A stretch of DNA of 64,000 nt from Pyronema omphalodes (GCA_024516155.1 JAJJXM010000036.1:434001-498000); one strand, 5' to 3'. Shown: positions 23,477 to 34,716, counted from the first letter of the stretch. Numbers and translations: made by a program. The notes: a model not told the origin generated them from the letters alone.

Positions 23477-26257
23477 ATGAACCTCAAAACTGCACTGAAG
23501 AATATTGGGCCGTTGAAGATTAAAAATGACAAAGAAGGTGGTGAAGCGACTCGCTATTCCAACAAAGAGCTCGTTCCCGTTGCTGTTGCGGACCGTACCT
23601 ACGGCTGGAATACATTCTTTGGTTACTGGTATGATCATGATCCATCACCATTCTGAAAGCATCGCTGAAAAGGAACAGGGTTGTGACCGGCGTCAACGCC
23701 TCGGCATGGTCTCTCGGCTCAGCAAACATGGCGAATGGCCTCTCACCCGCAGAGGTGTGCGGCGCAGTGCTCATTGGTGCATTTTGCTCGGGCCTGATTG
23801 CATTTTTCTGCGGTGAACCGGGGGTCCAATATCATCTTGGGTTTCCGATGATGTCTAGGGCGACGTTTGGAATATACGGGAGTTACTTTGTAGTGGCTCT
23901 CAAGGTATTTGCAAATTTGATCTTGTGAGTTTTCTATCGAAGTATTCTATGTTTTGTGAGGGGGTGCTAACTACATATGGCAGCTTTGGAGTACAGGCTT
24001 TTTGGGGCGGACAAGCGGTGAGAGTCTGTCTCGGCGCTCTGAGCCCACAATTTCTCTATCTAAAGAATACCCTACCGGCAAGGTATATTCCTATCCATTT
24101 TGTGCCATCCCTCTCAACCAACCCGTTTGTGGTGCTCTGCTAACATTTGGTAGCGCCCTCCTCGAAACCGCGGATCTTGTAGGCCTCATTGTCTACCTAT
24201 GTGTCTTCTTCCCACTCCTATTGTTTCGCCCTGCCAAACTCACAGGCCTAATTTTGACCTCCTTCATCGTTGTATCAGCCACCATCTTCGGTGTCCTGAT
24301 TTTTGCCGTACGCGCAAATGGCGGTGCAGGAAATCTTTTTCGCTCTCCCTCCGCCCCGATGACATCTGCCGAAAAGACCTTCAAGATGTTCCAGTGTATT
24401 TCGGCGGTATGTGGTAGTTGGATCGGTAACTGTATTCGACAATCCGACTGGACTCGTTTCGCAACGGGAAAGCGTTCGGCGGTATCATCACAACTTCTCG
24501 CAGCACCGGTCACTATTACTCTCACTGCATTAATCGGAATTGTGGTTACTTCTGCTACTAGCGACTTTCTTGGGAAGAAGGTTTGGCAGCCGATACTTCT
24601 ACTTACTTATATTCAGAAGCATGACTATTCAGCTGCTATTCGGGCTGGTACTTTCTTTGCCGGTTTCGGGTGGTTTGTGTCGCAGCTCTCGATTAATGTT
24701 ATCCACAACTCTGTTGCCGCTGGTATGGATTTGAGTGCGATGATTCCGGAGTACATCAACGTGAGACGAGGAGCAATAATAATGGCGGTGATTGGAATTG
24801 TCATCAATCCTTGGAGATTCGTCTATTCGCCCGGGACCTTTATTACAGTGCTTTCCAGCTTTGGATTATTTACTGCACCGGCAGCGGGACCGTTGATCGT
24901 GGACTTCTGGATTGTAAGACGGAAGCGGTGGAATGTACCCCATTTATTCGTTGGAAATGAGGAGGGAACTTATTGGTACTGGAGGGGAGTGAACTGGAGG
25001 GCGTTTGCGGCATGGACGGTGGCAACTATTCCCAGCTTGCGTAAGTAATCCCATTCCATTAGTATTTCCACGACATATCCTTCACAGACACGTTCAGCCA
25101 TACTTTCTCGTTCCATATCCTCCAAAATACCTTTCATACAATAACGTTTCATCCCATACCTTTCATTTCCTATCATCCTCCCTTCTTACCATTCATTTCC
25201 TACCATACTCCCATCTCACTTTTTCTTTCCTACTATTCATTTCCTATCTTTCCTTTCTTACCATCTTCATCCACCCCGTGCCATCGTTCTTCGCACCGTT
25301 ATTTCTTATCCTATTCCTTCTCATACCACAACCTGACACCATTGCTCCCTTTACCTTTCTCTTTCAACCCCTCTCTCACAACACCCTTCCTTCACACACT
25401 TCTAGTCCCTAACCCTATATCCTACCTCAGCCCCTCCTATACCATTCCTTCTCATATCATTTCTTCTCTTATCTTTCCTTCCCTAACATTTCCTTCCCTA
25501 ATCTTTCCTTCCCTAATCTTTCCTTTCTATATTGATCCTACCCTTATTGATCCTTCCCCTATTGATCCTTCCCTTATTAATCTTTCTCATATCCTTCCTT
25601 CCCATATCCTCCCTTCTCATATCCTTCCTTTCCATACTACTTTTTCTGATACCATACTCTGACATACCAGTACTCTCCATATCCTCCTATCCCACATGCC
25701 CTCTTATGCCCCCCCCCCCCCCCCCACCCCCCCTCTCGATTGCCACCACTTCTTATCATACTCCTCACTTCAATCCACTCATAGTCCATCAGCATTTTTA
25801 CCGCCTGCCATTTCCTCCTGCCGTGGTCCAAGATAGCTGCTAACCCTTCCCAGCCGGTTTCATTGGTAAAATTAATACCAGCCCAATCAACATTCACTGG
25901 ACATATGTATTCCAGCTAACATTCTTCTTCGGTCCGTATCCTTTCCGTCCTTCGCCTCTTCCTTCCATCCTTCCTTCCATCCTTCCTTCCCTTCCATCAA
26001 GTAGCTTCTGAGCTAATGCATTTCGGTATGTAGGATTATTCGTAAGCGGCGCGGTGTATTGGATCCTATGTGTGATCTTTCCAGTTCCTGGTACGACGGA
26101 GGAGGTGTTGTATGTTGCGAAATGTCATGACGGGGTTGAAATAGCTGGGCGTTCTGGGTCGTTGGGCGTAAGCTGTGTCGGGGACAATGATGGGTATGAC
26201 GGGTTGAAGGCTGATTCGGGATCGGTCAACGAGATTCGCGGAAGTAATGCTGTGTAG
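23477..26257 (+). CDS. Fur-type NCS1 permease (uracil/allantoin/uridine class)
   Basis: Exons 23477-23628, 23679-23924, 23984-24082, 24154-25040, 25854-25931 and 26034-26257 give 561 residues. NCS1 carriers import purine/pyrimidine-related compounds with protons across the plasma membrane. The pattern of about 12 hydrophobic segments and the blocks YSNKELVPV, WSLGSANMANGLSP, YHLGFPMMSRATFGIYGSYF, AFWGGQAVRVCLGALSP, INPWRFV and PAAGPLIVDFW mark the Fur branch rather than the Fcy branch. The exact substrate cannot be told. Introns are 50, 59, 71, 813 and 102 nt. The 813-nt intron (25041-25853) still has a GTAAGT donor and a CTAAC branch near its acceptor, but its body is degenerate CCTTCC/CCCTAAT pyrimidine repeat. 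The last intron uses a weak GTCCGT donor. The C-terminal tail of about 50 residues is long and acidic. A TTATCA (inverse GATA-factor site) lies 23 bp before the ATG, weak evidence for nitrogen control. Confidence 0.93.
25100..25745. repeat. Degenerate pyrimidine-rich repeat inside a permease intron
   Basis: Almost purely C/T/A on the coding strand: repeated CATATCCTTCC, CCTTCCCTAATCTTT and TTGATCCTTCCC units. It ends in a 17-nt C run at 25709-25725. It fills most of the 813-nt intron, whose sibling introns are 50-102 nt. Confidence 0.8.
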
Positions 26258-27260
26258 GAAGTTGCAGCGGGAACTAAAAAAGGATTCCAGAATGGAGGGG
26301 ATCTATGGGGTGGTATATATGTTTCGTTCTGTTTGTGTTCCGTGCACCTGGATGGAACGGATGAGGGGAAGGAAGATCTTAGTGGTGCGTTGTGGGCACC
26401 TTGGTGGGTAGCTACCTCATCTACCACCATAGAAGATACCTGGGATTTTATGCTACCATCGCATCTGACGCTAATTAATGAATACCAAATACTGTTTTTT
26501 AATTGGATAGGTGTAATAAAAATTACCTAAAAAGGAAAAGAGGTTCGCGATGGCGTGTTAAAAGAAGCGAAGAACCTGTGACCTTCGCGCTGACAAGTAT
26601 CAGCGCCACGCTCTACTGGGCTAAAAGGCCTTGATGCTAGAGACAGGAACTTTTTACTAAAGTAAAAATTAAATATCGATTGAGGAATAGTATGAAGATT
26701 TTATTTGGTGGTGTGTCGCGTGCAAATTTTGGGATTTTGTTTCATGCGGTATTGTTGTTTCGGTTATGATTAAGCAGGAGGATAGCGTAGGGCGGCGAAT
26801 CATAAGTTTGAATTTAACACCTCATTGTTTTACAATACTGGCTGGTTACCAAAATATGCCTTTTGAACTCGAAGATTTTCTCAATAATGTCCCTGTGTTT
26901 TTTATGAGCCAAGTCAAAGCCCAAGTGAATCGGGCGTGGTTTAGCAGTGAGCAGGTTATACGCCTCATAAATTTTACATGGAATAAATGTCCTTTTTCAA
27001 GATAGTCTTTGAGCATTGGAAAATCAAGAGAGAAGGGTTTTCATTTTCGAGGGAGTCATAATGAAAGAAAATTCCACAGTTCAAGAAATGGTTTTGAGTA
27101 TAATCGGTATGAAATTTCAGTCATGAAGTAAAAACCACAAAGTCCCTCTAATTCCATATCCATCCCAAAAAATCACAAATCCCAGCGTCCTTCAATTCCT
27201 CCTCATCGTTCCTCCGCAGTTGCGATCGAAAATTCGAGGATTCTCAAGGGTGAGATAGAT
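26258..27260. other. Intergenic, contains a tRNA relic
   Basis: Apart from the tRNA-like relic at 26562-26630, I see no feature. The right part is the 3' flank of the first metallothionein gene and is similar to the 3' flank of the second one. Confidence 0.5.
26562..26630 (-). pseudogene. Decayed tRNA-Ile-like sequence
   Basis: Read on the minus strand from 26630, it follows the intact tRNA-Ile at 33479-33559: TTTTAGCCCAG, TAGAGCGTGGCGCTGATA, a 7-nt insertion, GCGCGAAGGTCACAGGTTC. The D-loop has lost about four bases, the anticodon position reads GAT instead of AAT, and the T-stem and 3' acceptor strand no longer pair. The piece is therefore a relic, not a gene. The shared insertion shows that it derives from the same family. 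Confidence 0.7.
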
Positions 27261-27397
27261 TTAGTGCTATTGTCATATTAGTTTGAAGTTCTTGACATTC
27301 AGATAAAATGAGAACTTACGGAGCATCCAGAGCAGGAGCAGGAAGCTCCGGAGCAAGATCCGGAGCAGCAAGAAGTGCAAGAGCATCCACCGAGCAT
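27261..27397 (-). CDS. Metallothionein copy A (27 residues)
   Basis: Exons 27397-27320 and 27266-27261; the 53-nt intron (GTAAGT...CTAATATGACAATAG) precedes a last exon that is only CAC TAA. The product starts MLGGCSCTSCCSGSCSGASC and continues SCSGCS-His. It has ten Cys in Cys-X-Cys and Cys-Cys patterns with no aromatic residue, like the 26-residue copper metallothionein of Neurospora. Such proteins bind Cu(I), Zn or Cd in the cytosol. Copies B and C share the frame, the intron and the terminal His. The 5' leader (AACCAACCAACAATCAAA before ATG) is nearly the same as in copy C. An upstream element at 27490-27516 is shared with copy B. Without splicing, a stop follows after eight more codons. 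Metal preference cannot be read from sequence. Confidence 0.9.
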
Positions 27398-29237
27398 TTT
27401 GATTGTTGGTTGGTTGTTTGGGGGTTTGGTTTGGAAGATTGTTGTAAGAAGTGTGTGGTGAGGAAACAAAAGAGAGGGTAGAGAAGCAGTTTAAATACAA
27501 ATATCTTCGGCTTTAATTGAGGGGTAAACAATATCGAAAGCCTTCCATATCGTCATGCGTGTCTCCGGTGCCGGCCTTGATGCCGTGTATTGAAACTCCG
27601 CTATTTTGGTGGCTTGAAGTTACAAGCGCGGCCAGTAGTGGATGGTTTCTTTTGGGCTCTGTCGGATGAATAGAGTAGTTTCGATGCGAGAGTCCATATC
27701 TACATTAGCTATGGTGGTTTAGCAAGAATGGATCTTCGATGTATTTCGATTTACGTCAAAATATCGCCAATTTCAGCACTGAATCTTCCGTCATATCACC
27801 TGTTTGCGCAAAGCTCTGTGATTTAGTGGATTTTTGATACCGTAGACCCCTGATTTTCGATTTATACCCTGTATATATGACATGAAAAAATACAGCATGT
27901 CATTCCTGACATTAAAATTTTATTTGTTTTTCACGGTATTTCATCAGTCAAAGACCCACGTGAACCGATGATCTTTTGGTATCCCAGTGGTCCCACTTGT
28001 CACAAAGTGTCATTGTGGGTCCATATCAAAATTCAGATCAAAATTCTCTATCGGATGAGTGTTTTTATCCTGGATTTCCCGTCGCTGGTGATAAGGACCT
28101 TTACAGAACTCACGTAACTTCCGCTTGAAGGCCCAAAAGAAGGCAGGGATATAACTGCCAAGAGAATGGATTCCATCACAATTCAATCTTCATATCTTTT
28201 GTATAACTTTGAAAATCCCGTAGTGTTTCTCGGTCACCGGGGAATCCGGCATTGGTGATCCCTGGTGATAATATTATTGGTCCAAAAATCGGTTGAACGG
28301 TAGCTCAGCAGACCTCACGGTACACCGCTTGCCGGTCTCCAACTTTTCCTCACCGCTGAGAGTGATATGCATTGAATATCCCAGTCTCAACGTCAACTTT
28401 ATTGGTCCAGCGGAAACTTATGATACTGTGTATCAGGAAGCTTTTTTCTTGGATACAGTGAATTTCAGTAGGTATGCCGAGAGTACATCCCGCTCTAGAC
28501 CAGCCGCAGATAGAGACTCGCCGTTCCCACGTGTATAGCATCACTTTTTGGTCTTAGAGCAGATAGTCGTCTGGATAGAGTCCGTACTAATTATTATTCC
28601 TCCCGTGGCTATGTTCGGAAACCATTATGGGATGGTCAGCGGTGAGGAAAAAGCGGGGTTTTGATAAAGGACCGACCGCGGAAATTATCATGCAGGACGA
28701 AAATCTCTCCAAGATGATTCCATACCTAACCCTAACGAAAACTTAGCAACTGCGATCGATTCCCGTGCTGATCCTGTCGCGAGCTTTGCCCAGTTGTGGA
28801 ATGATCCACCGCATGAGTGCGGGGATGGATGAACGAACTCTAACGCTAATATCAGGCGACACACGCCGGTTTCCAAGTACGTTCGGTGAAACGGGAGTAA
28901 CTGAAGGCGGTGAAGCTAGCTCTCGGGCTAGCAAGCTGCGAAGCAGTAGTAATGGTAGCTCTTGAAGCTCGTGTATATCCGGCTTCTAGAGTTGAACATT
29001 TCCGGTGACTGACGCGTCTTCACCATGAAAACTTTAAGCATGTGAAGATAATGAGAATTATTGGAAACTTTTTGAATGAGAGAATTTGCATGAATTTCCG
29101 GTCATAATGTAAAGACTACAAGCATCCATTACTTCCATCAAAGAAAGATTCTCAAAATCATATCTCAGTGCCTTTCATCCTCCTCCAATAACTCCGCATT
29201 TTCGATTGAAGCTCGAGGCGGTAGGCGTGAAATAGAT
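27398..29237. other. Interval between metallothioneins A and B
   Basis: No gene recognised. Parts of the 3' flanks are alike: in both copies a CGATTGAA/CGATCGAA-type stretch and GAGATAGATTTAGTGC/GAAATAGATTTAGTGC lie at the 3' end, pointing to a segmental duplication that covered more than the coding sequence. Confidence 0.5.
27490..27516 (-). promoter_or_regulatory. Core promoter of metallothionein A
   Basis: Read on the minus strand, TTAAAGCCGAAGATATTT (27516-27499) is followed by TATTTAAA (27497-27490), about 95 bp before the ATG. Copy B has TTGAAGCCGTAGATATTT followed by TATATAAA in the same order, so the pair is conserved after duplication. Confidence 0.65.
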
Positions 29238-29380
29238 TTAGTGCTTTATTTAAGTTAGAGTCTGGTTCCTGAAGCTTTCTAATACTGGCTGATGAAACTT
29301 ACACTGCAGCTAGTGCATGAGCAAGAGGCACCGGAGCAAGATCCGGAGCAGCAAGAAGTGCAAGAGCATCCACCGAGCAT
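29238..29380 (-). CDS. Metallothionein copy B (27 residues)
   Basis: Exons 29380-29303 and 29243-29238 with a 59-nt intron; the last exon again is CAC TAA. The product is identical to copy A for the first 20 residues and beyond, but the end reads SCTSCS-His instead of SCSGCS-His. Third positions differ more than in copies A and C, so this is the most diverged copy. The intron has a GTAAGT donor, a CTAAC branch and an AAAG acceptor rather than TAG. The leader shares TTCTTCATCAGTTCGATCA with copy C. A cytosolic metal-binding role is inferred from composition. All ten Cys are kept, which argues against a pseudogene. Confidence 0.88.
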
Positions 29381-31316
29381 TTTGAATGTAGACTGGTTGT
29401 TTAAAGGTTTGGCTTAAAAGATTATTGTCTATGAGGCCTCTGATCGAACTGATGAAGAAAAAAAAAGCTGTTTCAATGGGATACAGAAGGGGTTTATATA
29501 TGAAAATATCTACGGCTTCAACCAAAGGATTCTGGTTTACCCAGGCCTTAGAAGAATGTCATATGTGGGGTGGATCTTACATTCACGTTCATGTATTTGA
29601 AACACTTTTGATGACTGCATAAGAATTGCGTTGTACAGACATATTCTCCGGATCTTCATAGAGATCAGCGTGAGCCACCGACTTGCATGGGAGAATAATG
29701 AAGGCTGGGGCGGGATTTCAGGTTGAGAATCATCCTGTGTGGAGGAATGGCATACCGAAATAACGGACGAATGATCAGAAACACTAGCCGGTTTCTTTAT
29801 AATTGGACCACGAGACGATTTACAGTACGTATCTGCATCCGAGTTTAGATAACTGATATGTAGATACCATTTTAAGTTCCACAAATATATTCAAAGCCGG
29901 CCTTCACTAGTATCTAGTATCAAACGCCTTGCACAGCAGTGCAGATGCTGCGCATTTGATGACCAAGACTGACAGATTACAATTATTTTGAGTACGCCTA
30001 TTGAAGAAGGCTTGGCACTTGCAAACGCTTGATACAATTTCACACTAATCAGGGCTTGATAAAGCACATAGCTTGTATACCCGGTTCCCCGCAATAACTT
30101 TCCAAATATGCTAGAAGTAAAGTCAGATTTTCATGGTTTGATTATTTCAGCAGAACGCTTAGGACACACCTTCGTGGGGGAAACAAAGGAATTGTTTTCC
30201 AGTTATGCCGATACGCCGATGCGTGAATAACGCGGTGCCTACGCGTAAGAGTATTACATGGACCCAGTCATTCGGTAATAATTAGGCTGCATTTATATAC
30301 CCATGATCCCGCGTTTTTGGAAACACAAGCTAAACAAGAAACGGATAGCGTTAACTATCACAGACCTACAAATTATCCATTCTGTGTTTTGTGTTACTGG
30401 TGATGCCTGTAAAAGTTATTATGCATGATACATCCATCTGGACCAATGCCGGTGGGCGTGGGCGCAGTTTACTTATTATTGGCTGCAAGTCGATGTCATG
30501 CGTCTCTTAAATGAGAAAAAACAACGGAGCAACCTCCACACTGGAGGATCGCATGGGGCGGCCAGTTAAATTTTATTGACGTCTGCTGAGCTTGACTGTT
30601 GTTCAACCCATATGTAACATCGGCGGTAAACGGAGGTGTGAGAGGCGAGCTCTGTGAAACATGTCATGATTGACCATATATATCTGAAGTATTAAGAAGG
30701 GTCATCTCATGCGTTGCTGCACGCGTGGCTTTTCTGCAAGCTATCTGTCTACGCTAAAACGCACATGACTTTGGGTCTTAGAACCGGCAACTATCTTAGT
30801 TAAGTTGCTCTTAGTTTGCCAATTTCGATATATTGTTGCGTCCGGAGTTAAGAGCCATATCAATTTGAGCATGATGAAATAAACATTATTCATAGGCTGT
30901 TATATGAAATTGCAGCCTTGTAAGCCCTGTCAGTATTATCAATGTATGTATTTGCATGTTATCATAGAATGACAAGTTGACTTCCACGGCTGAACGCACA
31001 ATGTAGACATATGGCCGCCCCAAAATGTATACAGCCGTGGTAACTATATTCATTGCAATCGTCAAGTGCTGAACCGTACGTTTCCAATGCCTTGTTTCCA
31101 CGTCAGTGGTTCCTGAAGTCAACACGATTACTATTGAATAATATTCCTGATTCGGGCTATGTCTATCCCGTGAAGCTTTGTATCAAGAGAGGCAATGAGA
31201 ACGAACAAGCTGTTTCCAGTGTATCTTTAGTACGCCCCATTTATTTGATTTAAAAGAACTGTAAAGAAACATAGTAGCGTCTTTTTGAATCGGCAGATTT
31301 ACAGAGCGCAACAAAC
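29381..31316. other. Intergenic, no gene recognised
   Basis: A 1.9-kb stretch of ordinary composition without long repeats. Open frames up to about 115 codons occur on the minus strand but lack splice support and resemblance to any family. Confidence 0.45.
29493..29521 (-). promoter_or_regulatory. Core promoter of metallothionein B
   Basis: Minus strand: TTGAAGCCGTAGATATTT (29521-29504) followed by TATATAAA (29500-29493), about 115 bp before the ATG. It matches copy A in 16 of 18 bases of the upstream element. Confidence 0.7.
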
Positions 31317-32468
31317 ATGGATCTTTACGGTCACTTTGGACAACCTCTTTCACCAGAAATGTCACCCATACCATTATTTTATATCCGCTTTGGGTCACAC
31401 CGGATTAGTAAACCTTTGCCCTTTACGGTTATCAGAGACATTATGCCGAGAATCAGCGATAGACATCCTCCAGACGACATCGATATTCAAGACGACCTTA
31501 TATCAGCAGCTCGTCACGATGCCAGCAAACATTACGGCAGACGATCAGAGAAATCTCAAATTGATGCATATCGTGACGCAGCTCACGAGCTCATTCAGCA
31601 GCTAGCCACTACCCATCCGTCTTGTTCTGGAGACAAACCAACAAACCCTATAGATATGCCTATATTCAGACACCTAGAAAACACTTTTAAAGATGCACAT
31701 AGTCATGATTATGCGTCCGAAAGTAACGTCAAGATTCTCAACAAACTTGAGTCTATCATTCGGGTTGCCAACATGTTCGGTTCCCAAACTATTCCGAAAA
31801 TCCGAGCTACCCTAGATTTCTTCTTCCTCCTTCATGGTCAACGTCTCGCAGAATACCCAAGCTACGTCAAGCACGAGAATCCTCACATATGCAGCAGATG
31901 GCTTCAATGCATTCGAGATACCTGTTCGGAACCGGTAAAACGAAAGATAGAGGATTTATTTGCATTCGAAAGTCGATCCTTGATGCCCCGAAGAGACTCC
32001 TCAAACTCCTCTACCGGTGGTGTTATCAGTTGCTCAGTCGTTGGATCTAGGGGCCGAAAATCCGGTAACTACAGCCATCATGATTCGAGATTCGAATCCG
32101 AATTACCGGACGATTTGAAGACTTTATGGGACCAAAGTCGAAGTGTTTTTGTTGCGGTGAGTCCAAAGGAATTGCAGCAATGGCTGTATTCTGTTGGTCC
32201 TGAGCGTAATCTTGTACCGCCGGCTTCCACTGGGACAGGGGAACTGCTCGATACACAGGACAATTTTCAGCTTATTGAGATCCGAATGCTTCAGCCTGGG
32301 TCATCTGCACCCGTAACTGCAACAGATAAAAGGCTGAAGCAAAGAATATCAGAATTTTTGCTAAGGTCAGAGCCTTTGAGGACTGGGCCTGAGGAGGGCC
32401 ATAGCGGAGTAAAGCCTTGGTTTCCAATAATTTCAGGTGGCCTAAGGATACCCGGCCCATGGTCGTGA
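31317..32468 (+). CDS. Uncharacterised single-exon protein, 383 residues
   Basis: I do not recognise this protein. The frame is open for 1152 nt from an ATG in good context (CAAACATGG) with no internal stop or splice-like break. The N-terminal half is His/Asp-rich and apparently helical (FGSQTIPKIRATLDFFFLLH). A Ser/Arg-rich, probably disordered linker lies at about 225-260 (SRSLMPRRDSSNSSTGG). It is followed by a block with ELPDDLKTLWDQSRSVFVAV. The C-terminus is basic, then Gly/Pro-rich and ends GLRIPGPWS. I see no signal peptide, membrane segment or known catalytic motif. It sits between metallothioneins B and C, with no sign of joint regulation. It could be a lineage-specific gene; the strong coding frame argues against a chance open frame. 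Confidence 0.65.
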   Translation: MDLYGHFGQPLSPEMSPIPLFYIRFGSHRISKPLPFTVIRDIMPRISDRHPPDDIDIQDDLISAARHDASKHYGRRSEKSQIDAYRDAAHELIQQLATTHPSCSGDKPTNPIDMPIFRHLENTFKDAHSHDYASESNVKILNKLESIIRVANMFGSQTIPKIRATLDFFFLLHGQRLAEYPSYVKHENPHICSRWLQCIRDTCSEPVKRKIEDLFAFESRSLMPRRDSSNSSTGGVISCSVVGSRGRKSGNYSHHDSRFESELPDDLKTLWDQSRSVFVAVSPKELQQWLYSVGPERNLVPPASTGTGELLDTQDNFQLIEIRMLQPGSSAPVTATDKRLKQRISEFLLRSEPLRTGPEEGHSGVKPWFPIISGGLRIPGPWS

Positions 32469-33478
32469 TAATGGTCTCCATGATGTATTTTAAGTTTGTA
32501 AACGCTTTCAATGTTTCCTAAGCACATGTATTCAGCTCGTTTTTTAATGTCACCCAATAAGAAGTTATCACCGACCCTTTGCATTTGAATACTTAACCTG
32601 TCATTGATGTAATTCTTGGGTGATGTTACCGGATGAAATTGAGGGGATAATTGTGTGTCCTGTAACTTCGAGACTCAGGCATTAGCCGGACAATGTTCCC
32701 AACCTTTTCTTGATTAGATTACTCTTCCCAAGAGGAGTAATTATTGCGTAACATTTGGTAGTTGTAAAGGATTTTCGAGAAACATCTCGGGAATTCCGAT
32801 GTGCCTCGCAAACCGCCACGCATGACGTGTTGACGATGCGTGGGGCTATATCCGTGTCACGAAGGCTAGCTAAACGAGTAAAAAAAACAATACATACAAC
32901 CAGGCTTACCCCGCTTTCCCCTTACTGTTAAAGTGCACATGTGCATTAAATTTGCAGGGATAATGGCAGGTCGAATGCATGGTGGGGTTACTTCTTTACA
33001 TGGTCTGCAGTAACCCTAAACCCTGCGAATGACTACAAACCGCAGACAGAGGAGAGAGGGGGTGAGCGCAGACGTCTATTGAATCCAAATATCTTGGTGG
33101 TCTCGACCGCCTCATCGGGGGCATGCTTGCATATTGTGTATGCATGCCGAGATAAAGATGTGGTGCATCGGTTGATTCACAGGGGTAATTTGGTTCGCCC
33201 AGCACAGCCAGCAATATTCATCGACTCCGCGCGACAAACGACAAACGTAGGGAACGAAGTTTACCTTAGCTTACGATAACCAATGTCTAATCCAAGGCGA
33301 ATGGCCGAGAGCGATAACATGCTTCAATGAAGTAAGACGAATACATTGGATAATATGGCTGAAACGTGTCATAACGCTGAGCATAAGTACCGTCAAGGCA
33401 GGCAAAATGAAAACTTGTTCCCGGGCGCAAAAAGCGTTTATGTATACCCTAGGACATTAGAGTTTGTATTCGCAAAAG
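32469..33478. other. Intergenic, no gene recognised
   Basis: Holds the 3' flank of the orphan gene and the downstream flank of the tRNA. Nothing else is recognised. Confidence 0.45.
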
Positions 33479-33559
33479 TGATCCATACAGGGGTCGAACC
33501 TGTGACCTTGGCGTTAACAGATATTAGCACCACGCTCTAACCAACTGAGCTAATAGACC
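33479..33559 (-). tRNA. tRNA-Ile (AAT) with a 7-nt insertion in the anticodon loop
   Basis: Minus strand from 33559: the acceptor strand GGTCTAT pairs with ATGGATC (two wobble pairs), D-arm TAGCTCAGTTGGTTAGAGC, anticodon stem TGGTG/CGCCA, variable loop AAGGTC, T-arm ACAGG-TTCGACC-CCTGT, discriminator A. A and B boxes are intact and CTTTT follows as Pol III terminator. The anticodon loop begins CTAATA (anticodon AAT) and then carries seven extra bases before the closing A. I read these as a very short intron after position 37; the intron can pair with the anticodon as in other pre-tRNAs. A decayed relative near 26.6 kb has an insertion of the same length. Confidence 0.9.
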
Positions 33560-34571
33560 AGGCTGAGATAGGCTAGCCATATACCGTTTACAAGACGTTA
33601 CTTAAAGCCAAATGATGGATATTAAACATTTTTGATAGATAAGGCAGTTGTCAAAGAACACATACAAAGGTTCTCCATTGAAGAAAACTCAAATTCTCAA
33701 GCCAGTATCACTTTCAAAGCCTGTGATGTGATCAGGCGTTCAGATAATGCATCTTGACGTCCTGGTCTGTAATCATCGACCGTAACTGTCACAGTTACAT
33801 ATTGACGCCGTCTCATCTCGGCGCTGTGAGATTTACGTGCATTTTCAGTGGCTATGTGCATTCTACTGTCACTAACTACGACATGGAACCCAACTTCGAT
33901 GACAAAGTGAGTACTACATTTCGCGTAAGTTTGTAAAGGTATTTTAGTAAAACATTTATGAGTGCTGATTTTGTTTTTATTCCTATGCAGGGTGCTTGGC
34001 CATGATTTTGTGGCTAAGAAATTGCAGGTTTGATCTCCGCTGTGGTCAGTATTGATTGAATCAATCAATATGGGATCCACTATGTGTGCAGTCGTGTAAC
34101 AATCCTCTTGATATTTTTTATTCATCCTTTGATGCTGATTTGATGTGCATTTTGATCACTGCAACGACGACTACTTTGATAGGCAAAGAATCACTGCCCG
34201 CTCTAAACCTTCGGAACGATACCTGAATTTTACGCGGTAGCTCGTCAAAAAGAGTGGGGGAGATATTTTTACTTCGGTATCGAAAGCTTTCTCTATCTAT
34301 CTTCCCTTTCACGTCCGATGGATATCGCCCACTGTCTCGTGGTCAAATGATATCGCAACATGCTAGAGTAGTGGCACTGATCATTGGCCCGCCCAAAATC
34401 GCTCGCCTACGATTACCCCTGTTTAGTCGGCGGTCCACACCGACATCCGCTAACTTGCAGAGTCTAAAAGATCCATGTACAACCTACAGCGCTTGTGGGG
34501 TTTCCATGACTGTCGAAACTGTATGCATGAAATGACGCTGTTGGAGACGCCCGATATTGAACCCCTCACTG
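33560..34571. other. Intergenic, no gene recognised
   Basis: A piece at 33880-34010 shows donor- and acceptor-like sites (AAAGTGAGT, CTATGCAG) on the + strand, but joining them gives only about 12 codons. I do not call a gene. Confidence 0.4.
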
Positions 34572-34608
34572 TTGAAGCCAAAACCCAGAGACCGAAACTA
34601 CTATAAAG
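34572..34608 (+). promoter_or_regulatory. Core promoter of metallothionein C
   Basis: TTGAAGCC (34572-34579) is followed 22 bp later by TATAAAG (34602-34608), about 110 bp before the ATG. Only the first half of the element seen before copies A and B is kept. Confidence 0.5.
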
Positions 34609-34716
34609 ATCCTCCTCTTCCTCCCTCAAGTGAATCCTTTCTTCATCAGTTCGATCATAAGCTTCTTACAACACAACTTTTCAAACCAACCCCAAACCAA
34701 CCAACCAACAATCAAA

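Noticed and set aside
28725..28740. Telomere-like CCTAACCCTAAC
   Set aside because: Only two units are present, too few to call an interstitial telomere repeat.
29537..29884. 115-codon minus-strand open frame
   Set aside because: It lacks a good ATG context, splice signals and any recognisable domain; its length is within chance range for this composition.
33754..34020. Possible small + strand gene with a GTGAGT donor and CTATGCAG acceptor
   Set aside because: The spliced product would be about 12 codons, and a long minus-strand frame in the same place has no recognised product either.
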